DNA of 64,000 nucleotides from contig NZ_JASPJX010000002.1 in the NCBI RefSeq assembly GCF_030232585.1, forward strand, positions 186,001-250,000. The letters are read 5' to 3'. A program made the translations under genes and the position numbers. The notes beneath the pieces are model-generated. The model did no database searches. It had not been told where the DNA came from and was given only the letters and a program-made list of their open reading frames with translations. The stretch is from Corynebacterium sp. MSK008. GTDB lineage: Bacteria > Actinomycetota > Actinomycetes > Mycobacteriales > Mycobacteriaceae. Shown one piece after another: positions 26,262 to 36,447 of the stretch (the stretch's first letter is position 1; each line of letters opens with the position of its first letter).

Positions 26262-27650
26262 ATGACGAAGCAGTTTGATGTTGTTAACCCTGCAACCGAG
26301 GAAGTCATCGCCCGAGTGCCGGACACCGGCAAGGACGAATGGCTCGCCGCCCTGGGCCGCGCGGTTGATGCGCAGTCGGCGTGGGCGGAGTTCTCGCCGC
26401 GCGAGCGCGCCGAAGTCCTACGCGCCGTCTACGAGAAGATCACCGCGCGTACCGACGAGTTCGCTCGCACGATGACCCAGGAAATGGGCAAGCCTCTTGC
26501 AGAAGCGAAAGGCGAGGTAGCCTACGGCGCCGAATACTTCCGTTGGTTCGCGGAAGAGGCAGTGCGCATCCCCGGCCGCGTCGGTCGCGCCCCGGGCGGC
26601 AACGGCGACATGGTGATCACTCGCGCGCCTGTCGGCCCTGTGCTGGCGATTACGCCCTGGAACTTCCCCTTGGCTATGGCCACCCGCAAGATTGCCCCGG
26701 CGATGGCGGCGGGGTGCCCAATCGTGGTCAAGCCCGCCGCAGAGACCCCGCTGACAATGTTGCTTGTCGCAGACATCATCGGCGAGGCGGTTGCGGAGGC
26801 CGGCGGCCCGAAGGACCTGGTGCAGATCCTCACGACCACCGACTCCACCGGTTTGTCGGAGACGCTGATGGCGGATGAACGCTTGCGCAAGATCACCTTC
26901 ACCGGCTCTACTGCAGTGGGCAAGATCCTGGTCAAGCAGTCTGCGGATAACCTGCTGCGCACCTCGATGGAGCTCGGCGGCAACGCTCCGTTCCTGGTCT
27001 GTGAAGACGCGGATCTGGACTTGGTGCTGGATTGCGCGATGCAGGCAAAGATGCGAAACGGCGGTGAGGCCTGCATTGCCGCGAACCGCTTTCTCGTCCA
27101 CGAGTCTCTGGCAGAGAAGTTCACTGAGCGCCTCACTCAGCGCATGTCCGAGGTGACGATGGGCAACGGCATGGATGACGGTGTCACGCTCGGGCCCATG
27201 ATCACCGTGAAGCAGCGCGACGGCATTGCGAAGCTCGTCGATAAGGCTGTTGCGGCCGGTGCCACCGTGACCACCGGTGGTGAGGTCCCTGAGGGTAAGG
27301 GCTACTTCTACCCCGCCACCGTACTTATCGACGTACCTGTGGACTCCCCCATCCTGCGCGAGGAAATCTTCGGGCCGGTGGCCACTGTGACCACTTTCGC
27401 CACTTTGGAAGAAGGCATTGCAGCAGCCAACGACACCGAATTCGGCTTGGCTGCGTACGGGTTCAGCGAAAGCGTCCATACCTGCCGCCGCCTGGCTGAA
27501 GAGCTCAAGGCCGGCATGGTCGGCATCAACCGCGGCGCGATCTCGGATGCTGCCGCCCCGTTCGGTGGCATCAAGCAATCCGGCTTTGGTCGTGAGGGCG
27601 GTGCCGAGGGCATCGAAGAGTACCTCGACGTGAAGTACCTGGCGCTGTAA
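26262..27650 (+). CDS. gabD: Succinate-semialdehyde dehydrogenase
   Basis: 462 residues; the ATG directly follows the gabT stop, so translation is probably coupled. It is an aldehyde dehydrogenase fold: AITPWNFPLAM, the NAD(P) loop FTGSTAVGK, general-base Glu in MELGGNAPF (near 237), catalytic Cys in GGEACIAANR (near 271), and EEIFGPVATV. It oxidises succinate semialdehyde from GabT to succinate. In C. glutamicum the third gene of this operon is the GABA permease gabP; here it is another dehydrogenase. Confidence 0.88.
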   Translation: MTKQFDVVNPATEEVIARVPDTGKDEWLAALGRAVDAQSAWAEFSPRERAEVLRAVYEKITARTDEFARTMTQEMGKPLAEAKGEVAYGAEYFRWFAEEAVRIPGRVGRAPGGNGDMVITRAPVGPVLAITPWNFPLAMATRKIAPAMAAGCPIVVKPAAETPLTMLLVADIIGEAVAEAGGPKDLVQILTTTDSTGLSETLMADERLRKITFTGSTAVGKILVKQSADNLLRTSMELGGNAPFLVCEDADLDLVLDCAMQAKMRNGGEACIAANRFLVHESLAEKFTERLTQRMSEVTMGNGMDDGVTLGPMITVKQRDGIAKLVDKAVAAGATVTTGGEVPEGKGYFYPATVLIDVPVDSPILREEIFGPVATVTTFATLEEGIAAANDTEFGLAAYGFSESVHTCRRLAEELKAGMVGINRGAISDAAAPFGGIKQSGFGREGGAEGIEEYLDVKYLAL

Positions 27651-27668
27651 AAGAAAGGAACCACAACC

Positions 27669-29039
27669 ATGTCCCAATACGCAGTAACCAACCCGGCGAC
27701 CGGCGAAGTGGTGGAGACCTTCGACGGCGCCACCGACCAGGAAATCCAGGATGTGATCGCCGCTAGCAAAGAGGCTTACGCCGACTGGTCCACGCTGACT
27801 TTCAGCTACCGCGCGGAACGCTTGAAGAAGCTTGCTGACTTACTCCGCACTAACAGCGAAGACCTCGCGAAGGTCTCTTGCACTGAAATGGGCAAACCTC
27901 TGGAGGAGATGTTGGGAGAGATCGGGTTCTCTGCCGACATCATCGACTACTACGCAGATAACGGCGAAAATTTTGCGGCGGAGCAACAGATCCCGACCCA
28001 GGGTGGTAACGCGGTGGTGCGCCACTTGCCCATCGGCCCGCTGCTGGGCATCATGCCGTGGAACTTCCCCTACTACCAGGTTGCGCGCTTTGTGGGCCCG
28101 AACCTGATGTTGGGCAACACCATCGTGCTCAAGCATGCAGAGATTTGCCCGAAGAGTGCCTTGCGTTTTGAGGAGCTCACGCGGCAGGCGGGTATCCCCG
28201 ACGGTGTGTACGTGAATATCTTCGCTTCGCACGACCAAGTCTCAGACATCATCGCCGATCCCCGTATCCAGGGGATCTCTCTGACCGGCTCCGGGCGTGC
28301 CGGCGCTGCCGTCGCAGCACAGGCCGGCGAGCAGCTAAAAAAAGTCGTGTTGGAACTTGGAGGCACCGATCCTTACATTTTGTTAGACACGGACGATGTC
28401 GCCGCGGCAGCGAAGTTGGCGTTTGAGACCCGCATGGTCAACACCGGCCAAGCGTGTAACTCCAACAAGCGCATGATTGTGATGGAGGACATCTACGACG
28501 AGTTCGTTGCTGAGCTGGTCGAGCTCGCTCAGGGGATGCGACCGACGACTTGGGACAACGTAGAGGAGGGTACGTATTGTCCGTTGTCATCTCGCGATGC
28601 AGCGGAGGCCCTGCGCAAACAGCTGGATGATGCCGTAGCTGCGGGGGCGAAGTTGCGCGTCGGCGGCGAGCTCAGTGAGACGGGTGCCTACGTCTCCCCT
28701 GCCGTGATCACGGATATCCCCCGTGGTTCCGGCCCATATTACGAAGAGTACTTCGGCCCTGTCGCCGAGGTGTACAAGGTTTCTTCGGACGAGGAGGCCA
28801 TCGAACTCGCCAACGATTCCCTTTATGGGCTCGGTGGCGCGGTGTTTTCCAATGACGAGAACCGGGCGAAAGCCGTCGCAGACCGTCTGGACGTTGGCAT
28901 GGCCAACGTGAACACACCAGCTGGCATGGGTGCAGAGCTGCCGTTTGGCGGTGTGAAGCAATCAGGCTACGGCCGAGAACTCGGTCCCGAGGGCATGGAC
29001 GAGTTTGTGAACAAACAGCTCTACTACGTGGCCGAGTAG
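27669..29039 (+). CDS. Second succinate-semialdehyde-type aldehyde dehydrogenase
   Basis: 456 residues, 18 bp after gabD with its own AGAAAGGA site. The motifs are complete: GIMPWNFPYYQ, SLTGSGRAGAAV, VLELGGTDPYI, catalytic Cys in NTGQACNSNKR (near 263), EEYFGPVAEV, and PFGGVKQSGYGREL. This shorter subgroup without an N-terminal extension is usually annotated as NADP-dependent SSADH. It could oxidise another aldehyde, for example one made by a decarboxylase such as the ThDP enzyme next downstream. It is probably the last gene of the gabTD transcript. Confidence 0.82.
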   Translation: MSQYAVTNPATGEVVETFDGATDQEIQDVIAASKEAYADWSTLTFSYRAERLKKLADLLRTNSEDLAKVSCTEMGKPLEEMLGEIGFSADIIDYYADNGENFAAEQQIPTQGGNAVVRHLPIGPLLGIMPWNFPYYQVARFVGPNLMLGNTIVLKHAEICPKSALRFEELTRQAGIPDGVYVNIFASHDQVSDIIADPRIQGISLTGSGRAGAAVAAQAGEQLKKVVLELGGTDPYILLDTDDVAAAAKLAFETRMVNTGQACNSNKRMIVMEDIYDEFVAELVELAQGMRPTTWDNVEEGTYCPLSSRDAAEALRKQLDDAVAAGAKLRVGGELSETGAYVSPAVITDIPRGSGPYYEEYFGPVAEVYKVSSDEEAIELANDSLYGLGGAVFSNDENRAKAVADRLDVGMANVNTPAGMGAELPFGGVKQSGYGRELGPEGMDEFVNKQLYYVAE

Positions 29040-29198
29040 GCGACGGTGCTGGGCGGGTGTGCATTTGCATACGCGCCCGGGAAGGCGGTTGACGTTTCGC
29101 ACGGGTTCGCCGCAACCCGGCTTCCGAACTAAACGGCTCCAATAATCTCGGGGAAACGCTCCCGAGGAGGCACAACCATACAGAAAGGTGGCACCCGC

Positions 29199-30836
29199 AT
29201 GGTCCATGTCGGTAAGACAATCGTGAACGCACTGGAGGCGCAGGGCGTCGAGCGCACGTACATCGTCCCCGGAGAAAGCTTCCTCCCGGTGTTGGACGGG
29301 CTGCACGATTCTTCCATCGACACTGTGGTCTGCCGGCAGGAAGGCGGCGCCGCCTACATGGCGGAAGCCCAAGGTAAAGCAACGGGTAAACCCGGCGTCG
29401 CCATGGTCACGCGCGGCCCAGGTGCGTCGAACGCTTTCGTGGCTATTCACGCGGCGTGGCAAGACTGCACCCCGATGGTCCTGTTTGTCGGGTTGATCCC
29501 GTTCTCGGACCGGGACCGGGAGTCCTTCCAGGAGTTCGACCCGAAAGCATGGTTTGGAACGCAGGCCAAGCAGGTGTTCGTTTTGGACGACCCGTCTGCC
29601 GCATCCCGCGTCGTGGCGGATGCGTTCTTCCAAGCTTCGACCGGCCGCCCTGGCCCGGTAGTGATTGGTCTGCCAGAAGACGTGCTCTACGAGGAATTCG
29701 AGGGCACCGTTTATCCTCCCCGACCCGTATCGCGCGGAGGGGTGTCGCAGGGGCAGCGGGACGCCGTCGAAAAGCAGCTTGCTTCCGCGAAGCGGCCGCT
29801 GATCTACGCAGGTGGGCCCGGGTGGGACCAGAAGACCTCGCGCAAGCTCGCAGAGTTCGCGGACGCCCACAACATTCCGGTGGTGCACGACTGGCGTGCG
29901 ACGGACCGCATCGCGTTTTCTGCCACCGCCAACGCCGGTTGGCTGGGCTACGGCCGTGATGAGAACGTAGCGCGCCTGTTGGATGACGCTGATGTGTTGC
30001 TGCAGGTGGGCGCGGCGCTTACCGACGTCCCAACGGACGGCTACACACTGCGTCAAAGCCCAGACGCTGTGAACATCATCGCGCTTATGGATACCGCGCT
30101 TCGCGGTCACTCCGGCGCAGTGACCGAACACATCGTCGCCTCGCCAGCGGAGTTCGTGGACGTGCTGACCACGTTGGACGTGCCGGTGGCGGACGAGCAA
30201 CGTTATGTCGCCGCGCACCAGGCACATCTCGACTTCGCCGCGATCAGCCAGTCGAATACCTGGCGTGACGCACCTGAAGGCACCGTCCACCTGGAGGAGG
30301 TGTTCCGGCAGCTGCAACAGCAGGTTGGCAACGACGGGATCTACACTTTCGGCGCCGGCGACCACTGCATCTGGGCCCAGCGCTTCCTTCGCACCGAGCA
30401 GTTCCCCTCCCAGCTGGGCATGCGCAACGGTTCCATGGGGTACTCGGTGCCCGCTGCGGTCGCAGCCGCCCTGGAGTTTCCGGAGCGCACTGTTGTCACA
30501 ATTGCCGGCGACGGCGAATACCTCATGAATGGCCAGGAGTTCGCCACCGCCGTGCAGGAGGGCACAGCTTTCCTGGCGGTGACGGTGACCAATGGTCAGT
30601 ACTCCACTATTCGCGGGCACCAGGAGAAGTACTTCCCGGGAAGGGTGAGCGGAACCCAGATGGTCAATCCGGATTTCGCGGAGGTGGCGAAGGCGTTCGG
30701 CGGCCACGGCGAGTTGGTCACCGCCGACGACCAGGTTGCCGGCGCCATCGAGCGGGCGCTGCGGAAGGTGCGCGAGGAGCGCGTGCCCGCCATCGTCAAT
30801 GTGATTGTGGCGCAGGAGCTGGGGCTGCCGGAGTAA
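29199..30836 (+). CDS. Thiamine-diphosphate enzyme, acetolactate-synthase/decarboxylase type
   Basis: 545 residues with the three-domain ThDP layout: N-terminal PYR domain with the activating Glu in CRQEGGAAYMAEA (near residue 50), a central Rossmann-like domain, and a C-terminal PP domain with GDGEYLMNGQEFAT and TNGQYSTI (metal/ThDP site). It resembles IlvB-like enzymes of unassigned substrate, including 2-keto-acid decarboxylases and sulfoacetaldehyde or glyoxylate-type enzymes. An AAAGG site precedes the ATG. The neighbours (aldehyde dehydrogenases upstream, aminotransferase downstream) suggest keto-acid decarboxylation in amino-acid breakdown; this is inference. The 3' end overlaps the convergent regulator by 41 bp. 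Confidence 0.78.
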   Translation: MVHVGKTIVNALEAQGVERTYIVPGESFLPVLDGLHDSSIDTVVCRQEGGAAYMAEAQGKATGKPGVAMVTRGPGASNAFVAIHAAWQDCTPMVLFVGLIPFSDRDRESFQEFDPKAWFGTQAKQVFVLDDPSAASRVVADAFFQASTGRPGPVVIGLPEDVLYEEFEGTVYPPRPVSRGGVSQGQRDAVEKQLASAKRPLIYAGGPGWDQKTSRKLAEFADAHNIPVVHDWRATDRIAFSATANAGWLGYGRDENVARLLDDADVLLQVGAALTDVPTDGYTLRQSPDAVNIIALMDTALRGHSGAVTEHIVASPAEFVDVLTTLDVPVADEQRYVAAHQAHLDFAAISQSNTWRDAPEGTVHLEEVFRQLQQQVGNDGIYTFGAGDHCIWAQRFLRTEQFPSQLGMRNGSMGYSVPAAVAAALEFPERTVVTIAGDGEYLMNGQEFATAVQEGTAFLAVTVTNGQYSTIRGHQEKYFPGRVSGTQMVNPDFAEVAKAFGGHGELVTADDQVAGAIERALRKVREERVPAIVNVIVAQELGLPE

Positions 30837-31977
30837 CGCCTTTCCAAGGCAGCGCCGCCAGCGCAAGCGCCGCCTGCGACGGGACGGTGACGTCTAAACC
30901 GGTCTGCGTTTTGAAAGATTGGAGACGGTTGACCACTGTGTTCCGGTGGCAGTGCAGCAGTGCTGCCACATCTTTGGTGGATCCACTTTTCAGGTACGCC
31001 CCCACGGTATCCACGACGTCAGGCGCACTCTTGCGCAGCTCCACTACCCCGGCGTGCGCAGCGTGAAGCTGGGCAGGGAGCAACGGGCGGACGTGCTGGG
31101 CCGCTAACGCCCAAGCAACGTCTTCAACAGGGATGAGGCGGCCGGGGTTCTCTGCGGCATCGAACATGGCCACACTCGCACGCACGGCCGCACGCACCGC
31201 CGCCAAGTTTGGTAGCTGATTAAAGGTCACCGCGCCGAGATGGTCCGTGTGATCCCGGATGAAGTCCTGGGCCTGTTTGCTGGCGGGAAAGAAGGCTGCG
31301 TACAAGCCGTGGTATCCGTGACCATAGATTTCTCCACGGACAGCGAGAGGCTCGAGCACGGTCTGCACTGGAGCCCACTCGCTGGGGTGGTAGACAACAA
31401 GATCGATGGCGGTGCCTTCCGCAATCCCCAGCGCCCTGGAGATGGCCCCCATGGCCTGCTCTCCCAAGTGCTCCGCGGAAAACAGTCGCTCAATGTGGCG
31501 GTCGTGAGCGAAGCGGGCGTCGTGCCGCGCGCGTGCCTGCTCAGCTGCGTACGCACCGCGGATATGCACGGTGTAGCGCGACACCAACTTCTGAATGTTC
31601 GCCACATGCTCCACCAACAACGGCAGCTGTTCTGAAGAGACCGTTGCGCGGAAATGGTCCCACAACACGGTGAAGTCGATCTGGATAGCATCTACAAGAG
31701 CGGACAGACGCACGCCTTGGTGTGCCCGCTTGGTGCCGAGTTGGCGGGCGTGTGCTGCGAGTGAATCTTCATCCATCCCGTATTCGAGTTGCACCAGGAA
31801 AAGCCCCAGGATGCTGGAGGCTGTCGAGCGGAGTTCAGCGTCGTCCACGATGTCTTCGCGGTAGTAGCCCAAGTCGTGGAACTGCTCGAGGAACGCGTCG
31901 ACGAGTTTTGGTAAGTCCTCACGAACTCGCTGGACAATGCCACTCCAGTTGTCCGTTGAATCAGTGTGCATGTGCAC
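30796..31977 (-). CDS. PucR/CdaR-type regulator with C-terminal HTH
   Basis: About 393 residues from GTG 31977; ATG 31971 is an equally good start. The N-terminal half is a helical sensor-like region (ENSSTRSSS-free frame, with FLEQFHDLGYYRED and QLEYGMDEDSLAAHARQLG). The C-terminus is an HTH_30 of the PucR/CdaR type (DVAALLHCHRNTVVNRLQSF). It is divergent from the amidohydrolase operon (117-bp gap) and convergent with the ThDP gene, overlapping it by 41 bp. It probably controls the amidohydrolase operon, possibly also the ThDP gene. Confidence 0.75.
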   Translation of the reverse strand: MHMHTDSTDNWSGIVQRVREDLPKLVDAFLEQFHDLGYYREDIVDDAELRSTASSILGLFLVQLEYGMDEDSLAAHARQLGTKRAHQGVRLSALVDAIQIDFTVLWDHFRATVSSEQLPLLVEHVANIQKLVSRYTVHIRGAYAAEQARARHDARFAHDRHIERLFSAEHLGEQAMGAISRALGIAEGTAIDLVVYHPSEWAPVQTVLEPLAVRGEIYGHGYHGLYAAFFPASKQAQDFIRDHTDHLGAVTFNQLPNLAAVRAAVRASVAMFDAAENPGRLIPVEDVAWALAAQHVRPLLPAQLHAAHAGVVELRKSAPDVVDTVGAYLKSGSTKDVAALLHCHRNTVVNRLQSFKTQTGLDVTVPSQAALALAALPWKGVTPAAPAPAPQSH

Positions 31978-32094
31978 AACGTTACAAGCGCAGGTTATGA
32001 AATGTGCCAGAAGTCCGCAAAGAGGTGTCGATCACTGCAGCAAGCCCATAGTGTCAGAGCACACAATTTGTAGCTGCACGGAGGAGGCGGGCAC

Positions 32095-33699
32095 ATGAAT
32101 GCAACCACCATCGTCAACGCGCGGGCAAAGATTATGGACGGAGCGGGCGGCACCGCGACGTCGATACGTATCGGCTTCGGCCGCATCCTGGAGGTGGACA
32201 ACGAGCCGGCACCCGGCGATACGGTGATCGATGCGCGCGGCCGCACCCTCATCCCTGGGTTCAACGACGCCCACGCACACAGTGTGTGGTTCGGCCAGAC
32301 ACTGGGAGAGATCAACCTAGCGAACGTACGTACGCGTGCCGACGTCATCGCGGCGCTGCGAGAAGAAAGCGCCGGAGAGTGGGTCGTAGCCAGCGGATTC
32401 AACCCGAACCTGCTGACAGACGGCCCAGTGCCCATCGCCGACCTCGATCAAGCAACCGCGGGGAAACCGCTGTTGATCAAGCACAACTCCGGGCACGCCT
32501 ACACGGTCAACAGTGAGGCGCTGCGCCGAGCCGGAATCGATCCGGCGGACCCGCCGCAGATAGAGGGCGGCGAAGTGGTCGTGGACGACACCGGCAACGC
32601 CACGGGATTATTGGACGAAAACGCTATGCGTCCGATCAACGACGTGCTGCAGCCGGAAAGCGAAAGCACCATCACCGACGCTCTTGATCGCGCCGGCAGG
32701 CACTACCTCAGCGAAGGCATCACCTCGGTGACGGACGCCGGTGTCGCCGGCGGATGGATCGGACACAGCCCCCAGGAGTTCGGCTTCTACCAGCGGGCGC
32801 GCGAGATGGGAAAACTCCACGTGCGTACGCAGCCGATGATCACGCTCGACGCACTACACGGCATCGACGGTCACGAGGACGATCCGGCGGTGCACGGCCT
32901 CGACGCCGGCATCCGCACCGGACTTGGAGATGATCTGCTGCAGATCGGGCCGGTGAAAATCTTCACCGACGGATCCCTACTGGGAAAGACAGCGGCCATG
33001 ACCGAGGACTACGCCTGTTGCTGCCACGCCGGCTACTTCCAAGGCGACACCGAAACGATGCGTTCGCGTGCGCTCGCGGCAGCTGCCGGCGGGTGGTCGT
33101 TGGCACTGCACGCGATCGGGGACAAGGCGGTGGATTTCGCACTGGACGTGATCAGCGAAGCCGTCGAAAAGCAAGGGCCCCGCACGATCCCGCACCGCAT
33201 CGAGCACGGCGGTGTGGTGCGAAACGACCAAATCGACCGCATGGCTAAAGCGGGCATCGTGCTCGTGCCGCAGCCGCGCTTCATCGCGGAGTTCGGGGAT
33301 GCGATGGCCGAGGCGATCGGCGCCGAACGGGCAGCACTGTCCTACCCGGCGAAGCGGCTGCTAGCGGGCGGCGTGGTGCTACCGGGCAGCTCCGACAGGC
33401 CAGTAGCCACGGGAACTCCGCTCGCCGTGGTGCAGAGCTTTGTCGAACGCACCACAGGTTCTGGCAAGGGGTATGGGCCGGAGGACCGGATCACCGTCGA
33501 CGAGGCGCTGTACGCCTACACCGCGGGATCCGCCGCGGCGACAGGCTGGGCTGGGAAAAAGGGGCAGATCGCGCCTGGTCAGCTCGCAGACCTTGTGGCC
33601 CTGGGAGCCGATCCAGCCGAAGTGCCTGCCAGCCAGATCGGCGACATTCCCGTTGAGGCCACTGTGCTGGGCGGGGAACTCGTCCACGGCAGCTTTTAG
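32095..33699 (+). CDS. YtcJ-like metal-dependent amidohydrolase
   Basis: 534 residues behind a strong GGAGG site. Amidohydrolase superfamily motifs: metal ligands in IPGFNDAHAHS (near residue 58), a carboxylated-lysine-type KIFTDGSLLGK region, HAIGDKAVDFALD, RIEHGGVV, and the Asp of GSSDRPVATGTPL. This is the YtcJ/AepA branch, which hydrolyses N-substituted amides and cyclic imides. It opens a run with an N-carbamoyl-amino-acid hydrolase 16 bp downstream, a transporter and an aminotransferase. I infer a role in releasing amino acids from hydantoin-like or N-acyl compounds; no exact substrate is claimed. Confidence 0.8.
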   Translation: MNATTIVNARAKIMDGAGGTATSIRIGFGRILEVDNEPAPGDTVIDARGRTLIPGFNDAHAHSVWFGQTLGEINLANVRTRADVIAALREESAGEWVVASGFNPNLLTDGPVPIADLDQATAGKPLLIKHNSGHAYTVNSEALRRAGIDPADPPQIEGGEVVVDDTGNATGLLDENAMRPINDVLQPESESTITDALDRAGRHYLSEGITSVTDAGVAGGWIGHSPQEFGFYQRAREMGKLHVRTQPMITLDALHGIDGHEDDPAVHGLDAGIRTGLGDDLLQIGPVKIFTDGSLLGKTAAMTEDYACCCHAGYFQGDTETMRSRALAAAAGGWSLALHAIGDKAVDFALDVISEAVEKQGPRTIPHRIEHGGVVRNDQIDRMAKAGIVLVPQPRFIAEFGDAMAEAIGAERAALSYPAKRLLAGGVVLPGSSDRPVATGTPLAVVQSFVERTTGSGKGYGPEDRITVDEALYAYTAGSAAATGWAGKKGQIAPGQLADLVALGADPAEVPASQIGDIPVEATVLGGELVHGSF

Positions 33700-33715
33700 G
33701 AAGGACTTGAACACA

Positions 33716-34975
33716 ATGCAGACCATTCAGCCAACAGATGAGCGGTTCCTCTCGGATTTCGCGGCGATGAGCAAGAACGGCGCAACCCCCGGCGGCGGCG
33801 TGGAGCGCCAGGCCGCAAGCGAGGGCGACGTAAAAAACCGTGCCTGGTTCACCGGCGTGCTCGAGGGTTTCGGCGCGGAAGTCGGCTTCGACGAGATTGG
33901 CAACCAGTACGGCCTGTTTGAGCTGGTGCCGGGCGCCCCTTACGTCGCTGTGGGATCACACCTGGACTCGCAGCCGCTCGCGGGCCGCTTCGACGGCGCC
34001 TATGGCGTTCTCGCCGGCGCTCACGCTGCCGCGCGCGTGGCCGCAAAAGCGAAGAGCGGCGAGCTGGCACCCCGGTTCAACCTCGCGGTGGTGAATTGGT
34101 TCAACGAGGAAGGCTCCCGCTTCGCGCCGTCAATGATGGGCAGCTCCGTCTTTACCGGCGCCCTCGACCTCACTACTGCGCGTGCAGCCACAGACCTGCA
34201 AGGAATGACCGCGGGCGAGGCCATTGATGCAGCGAAGTGGGCACCGCTCATCGACGTTCCGGAGCTGGCAACCTACGCCGAAATCCACGTTGAACAAGGT
34301 CGGGAACTCGAAGACAACGGCAACCAGATCGGCCTGGTCACCGCCACCTGGGGTGCGCGCAAGTTCGCCGCCACAGTTCATGGAGAACAGGGCCACACTG
34401 GATCCACCATGATGCGGGACCGTCGCGACGCACTGTTCGGGGCCTCGTTGGTGATTGCTGGCGTGCGCCGTCTTACAGAAGAATTTGAAGAAGGGCAGTT
34501 GCAGGCGTCGGTTTCGCAGCTCACGCTGGAGCCCAATTCGCCGGTGACCATTGCGCGCGAGGTCCGTTTCAACGTCGATCTGAGATCCCCTTCCGCTGAG
34601 GTGCTAGAGAAGGCACAGGCGCGTGTCGACGAGATCGTTGCGGCGGCCTCCGACGAGGCCAAGGTCGACGTTGACCTCGAGCTCACACACGAATGGACGC
34701 TCAACCCCTACCCCGAGGCCGGCGTGAAGCTGGCACGCACGTGCGCAGAAGAGCTTGGATTGTCGCATCAGGAGATCTTCACGGTGGCGGGCCACGACTC
34801 AACGAACATGAAGGAGCACTATCCCACCGTCATGCTGTTCATCCCCAGCGTCGACGGCATATCCCACAACGAGGCCGAGTACACCACGGACGAAGACTGC
34901 CTCGCCGGACTGGCTCTGCTTACACGGGTGCTCGAAGAACTCGCAGCAGGCAAGCTCGCACCCGATGAACGCTGA
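33716..34975 (+). CDS. N-carbamoyl-L-amino-acid hydrolase/allantoate-amidohydrolase family
   Basis: 419 residues from ATG 33716 behind TAGGAAGGA. It is an M20-type dinuclear zinc hydrolase of the hydantoinase/carbamoylase group: VGSHLDSQPLAGRFDG (first His and Asp), NWFNEEGSRFAPS (Glu pair), EIHVEQGRELE (His), and the C-terminal VDGISHNEAEYT with its metal-binding His. The lid domain is present, with an AGHDSTNM segment. The reaction is removal of the carbamoyl group from an N-carbamoyl amino acid or a close ureide. Pairing with a cyclic amidohydrolase and an amino-acid carrier supports scavenging of amino acids. Confidence 0.83.
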   Translation: MQTIQPTDERFLSDFAAMSKNGATPGGGVERQAASEGDVKNRAWFTGVLEGFGAEVGFDEIGNQYGLFELVPGAPYVAVGSHLDSQPLAGRFDGAYGVLAGAHAAARVAAKAKSGELAPRFNLAVVNWFNEEGSRFAPSMMGSSVFTGALDLTTARAATDLQGMTAGEAIDAAKWAPLIDVPELATYAEIHVEQGRELEDNGNQIGLVTATWGARKFAATVHGEQGHTGSTMMRDRRDALFGASLVIAGVRRLTEEFEEGQLQASVSQLTLEPNSPVTIAREVRFNVDLRSPSAEVLEKAQARVDEIVAAASDEAKVDVDLELTHEWTLNPYPEAGVKLARTCAEELGLSHQEIFTVAGHDSTNMKEHYPTVMLFIPSVDGISHNEAEYTTDEDCLAGLALLTRVLEELAAGKLAPDER

Positions 34976-35042
34976 GCTCAAACGCTGACAACCACCGACC
35001 ATTCCAGATTGCAATAGCCCCTACGAAAAGGACCCACAAATC

Positions 35043-36434
35043 ATGTCCACTGCGTTTAGCCGATCTTCTTCCGGCGAAAACATAAATGACGGTCTGCCTC
35101 AGCTGCACAGCGACGAGCACATCGCACAGTCCCGAGCCGAGTTTCAGATGGACCAGCTCTCTGCGGCTGACGCTGAGGTAATCAAGGAAAACCGGGCCGG
35201 TGACGTTCCCGACGGCAACTTCTTGTCATGGGCCATTACCTTGTTCGGCACAGCTGTCGGCGCCGGCATCCTGTTCTTGCCCATTGACGCCGGAAGTTTC
35301 GGGTTCTGGCCGCTACTCATTGCCACGTTCCTCGTGCTGCCGCTCGTGTTTTTCTCTCACCGCACGTATGCACGCATCGTGTCCGCGTCCCCAGAGAAGG
35401 GTCTGGATGTCTTGCAGGTCGTCACAGCCTTGACTGGGCGCAAGCGCGGCCTAGCTACAGCCATCCTCTACTGGCTGGCTATCTACCCGACGGTGCTGAT
35501 CTATGGCATCTCCATCACCAACACCGTGGACAGCATGATCGTAAACCAGCTCAACGGCCCGCACGTGAACCGTGTTGTGTTGGCAACGATTTGCGTGGGC
35601 CTGATGACGGGTGCTTTCGCCTTGGGGAAGAAAGCGACGTTGTGGCTGGCAAACATCCTGGTCTATCCCCTGATCATCGCACTCGCCGCGGTGTCGATCT
35701 ATCTCATTCCGAAGTGGGATCTTGCCGGCTTCATGGAGTACGACTCGGGGACTCCGCTCTGGAAGTCGCTGCTGTTACTTCTGCCGGTGATGGTGTTCTC
35801 CTTCAGCCACATGGCGGCGCTGTCCCAGTTCGCCCTTGACGTGCAAAAGAAGAAGAAGGGCGATGTCGCGGCGACCGAGCGTGAAGTGTCCAAGATTGAG
35901 CTGATCACCGCGACCATGCTCGTGTTCTTCACCATGTTCTTCGTGTGGTCCTGCTCGTTGACTCTTGGCGCGGAGGGCATGGATGAGGCCCGCGCACAGA
36001 ACATCCCGATCCTTTCCTACTTCGCCAACGTCACCAGCACCCCATTCATGGCGGTGATCAGCCCGGTGATCGCCATCTGCGCGATCGCATCTTCCTACTT
36101 CGGCCACATGCTGGGCACTGAGGAGGGAACCTCTTATCTCATCCGCGTGGCGGCTCCGGGAGTGGCGGACAGGATCAACCCGCAGGCGCTGCGCTGGTGC
36201 ATCTACGTCTTCGTGTTTGTCACAACGGTGCTGGTGGCGGTAATCAACCCGTCGATTCTGACGCTGATCTCCGCGGTCGGCGGTATCTTCGTCGCCTTCC
36301 TCGTCTACATCGTGCCCAACCTGCTGTTTAACAAGGCCACCGCGTTCAAACATTACGCTCGCCGCCCAGACACGATCTTCGTCCTCGTCATGGGCTTGAT
36401 CATCATGGGCGTGACTATCTGGCAAATGTTCTAA
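35043..36434 (+). CDS. SdaC-like HAAAP amino acid transporter (paralogue 2)
   Basis: 463 residues with an AAAAGGA site. Very close by eye to the protein at 19464, including an acidic tail with LHSDEHIAQSRAEF, GAGILFLPIDAGSFGFWP, and SHRTYARIVSASPEKGLDVL. About 11 membrane helices. As the third gene of the amidohydrolase/carbamoylase run, ahead of an aminotransferase, it probably imports or exports the amino acid handled by that pathway. It is the only one of the three paralogues embedded in a catabolic operon. Confidence 0.85.
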   Translation: MSTAFSRSSSGENINDGLPQLHSDEHIAQSRAEFQMDQLSAADAEVIKENRAGDVPDGNFLSWAITLFGTAVGAGILFLPIDAGSFGFWPLLIATFLVLPLVFFSHRTYARIVSASPEKGLDVLQVVTALTGRKRGLATAILYWLAIYPTVLIYGISITNTVDSMIVNQLNGPHVNRVVLATICVGLMTGAFALGKKATLWLANILVYPLIIALAAVSIYLIPKWDLAGFMEYDSGTPLWKSLLLLLPVMVFSFSHMAALSQFALDVQKKKKGDVAATEREVSKIELITATMLVFFTMFFVWSCSLTLGAEGMDEARAQNIPILSYFANVTSTPFMAVISPVIAICAIASSYFGHMLGTEEGTSYLIRVAAPGVADRINPQALRWCIYVFVFVTTVLVAVINPSILTLISAVGGIFVAFLVYIVPNLLFNKATAFKHYARRPDTIFVLVMGLIIMGVTIWQMF

Positions 36435-36447
36435 GAAAGGACCGCTT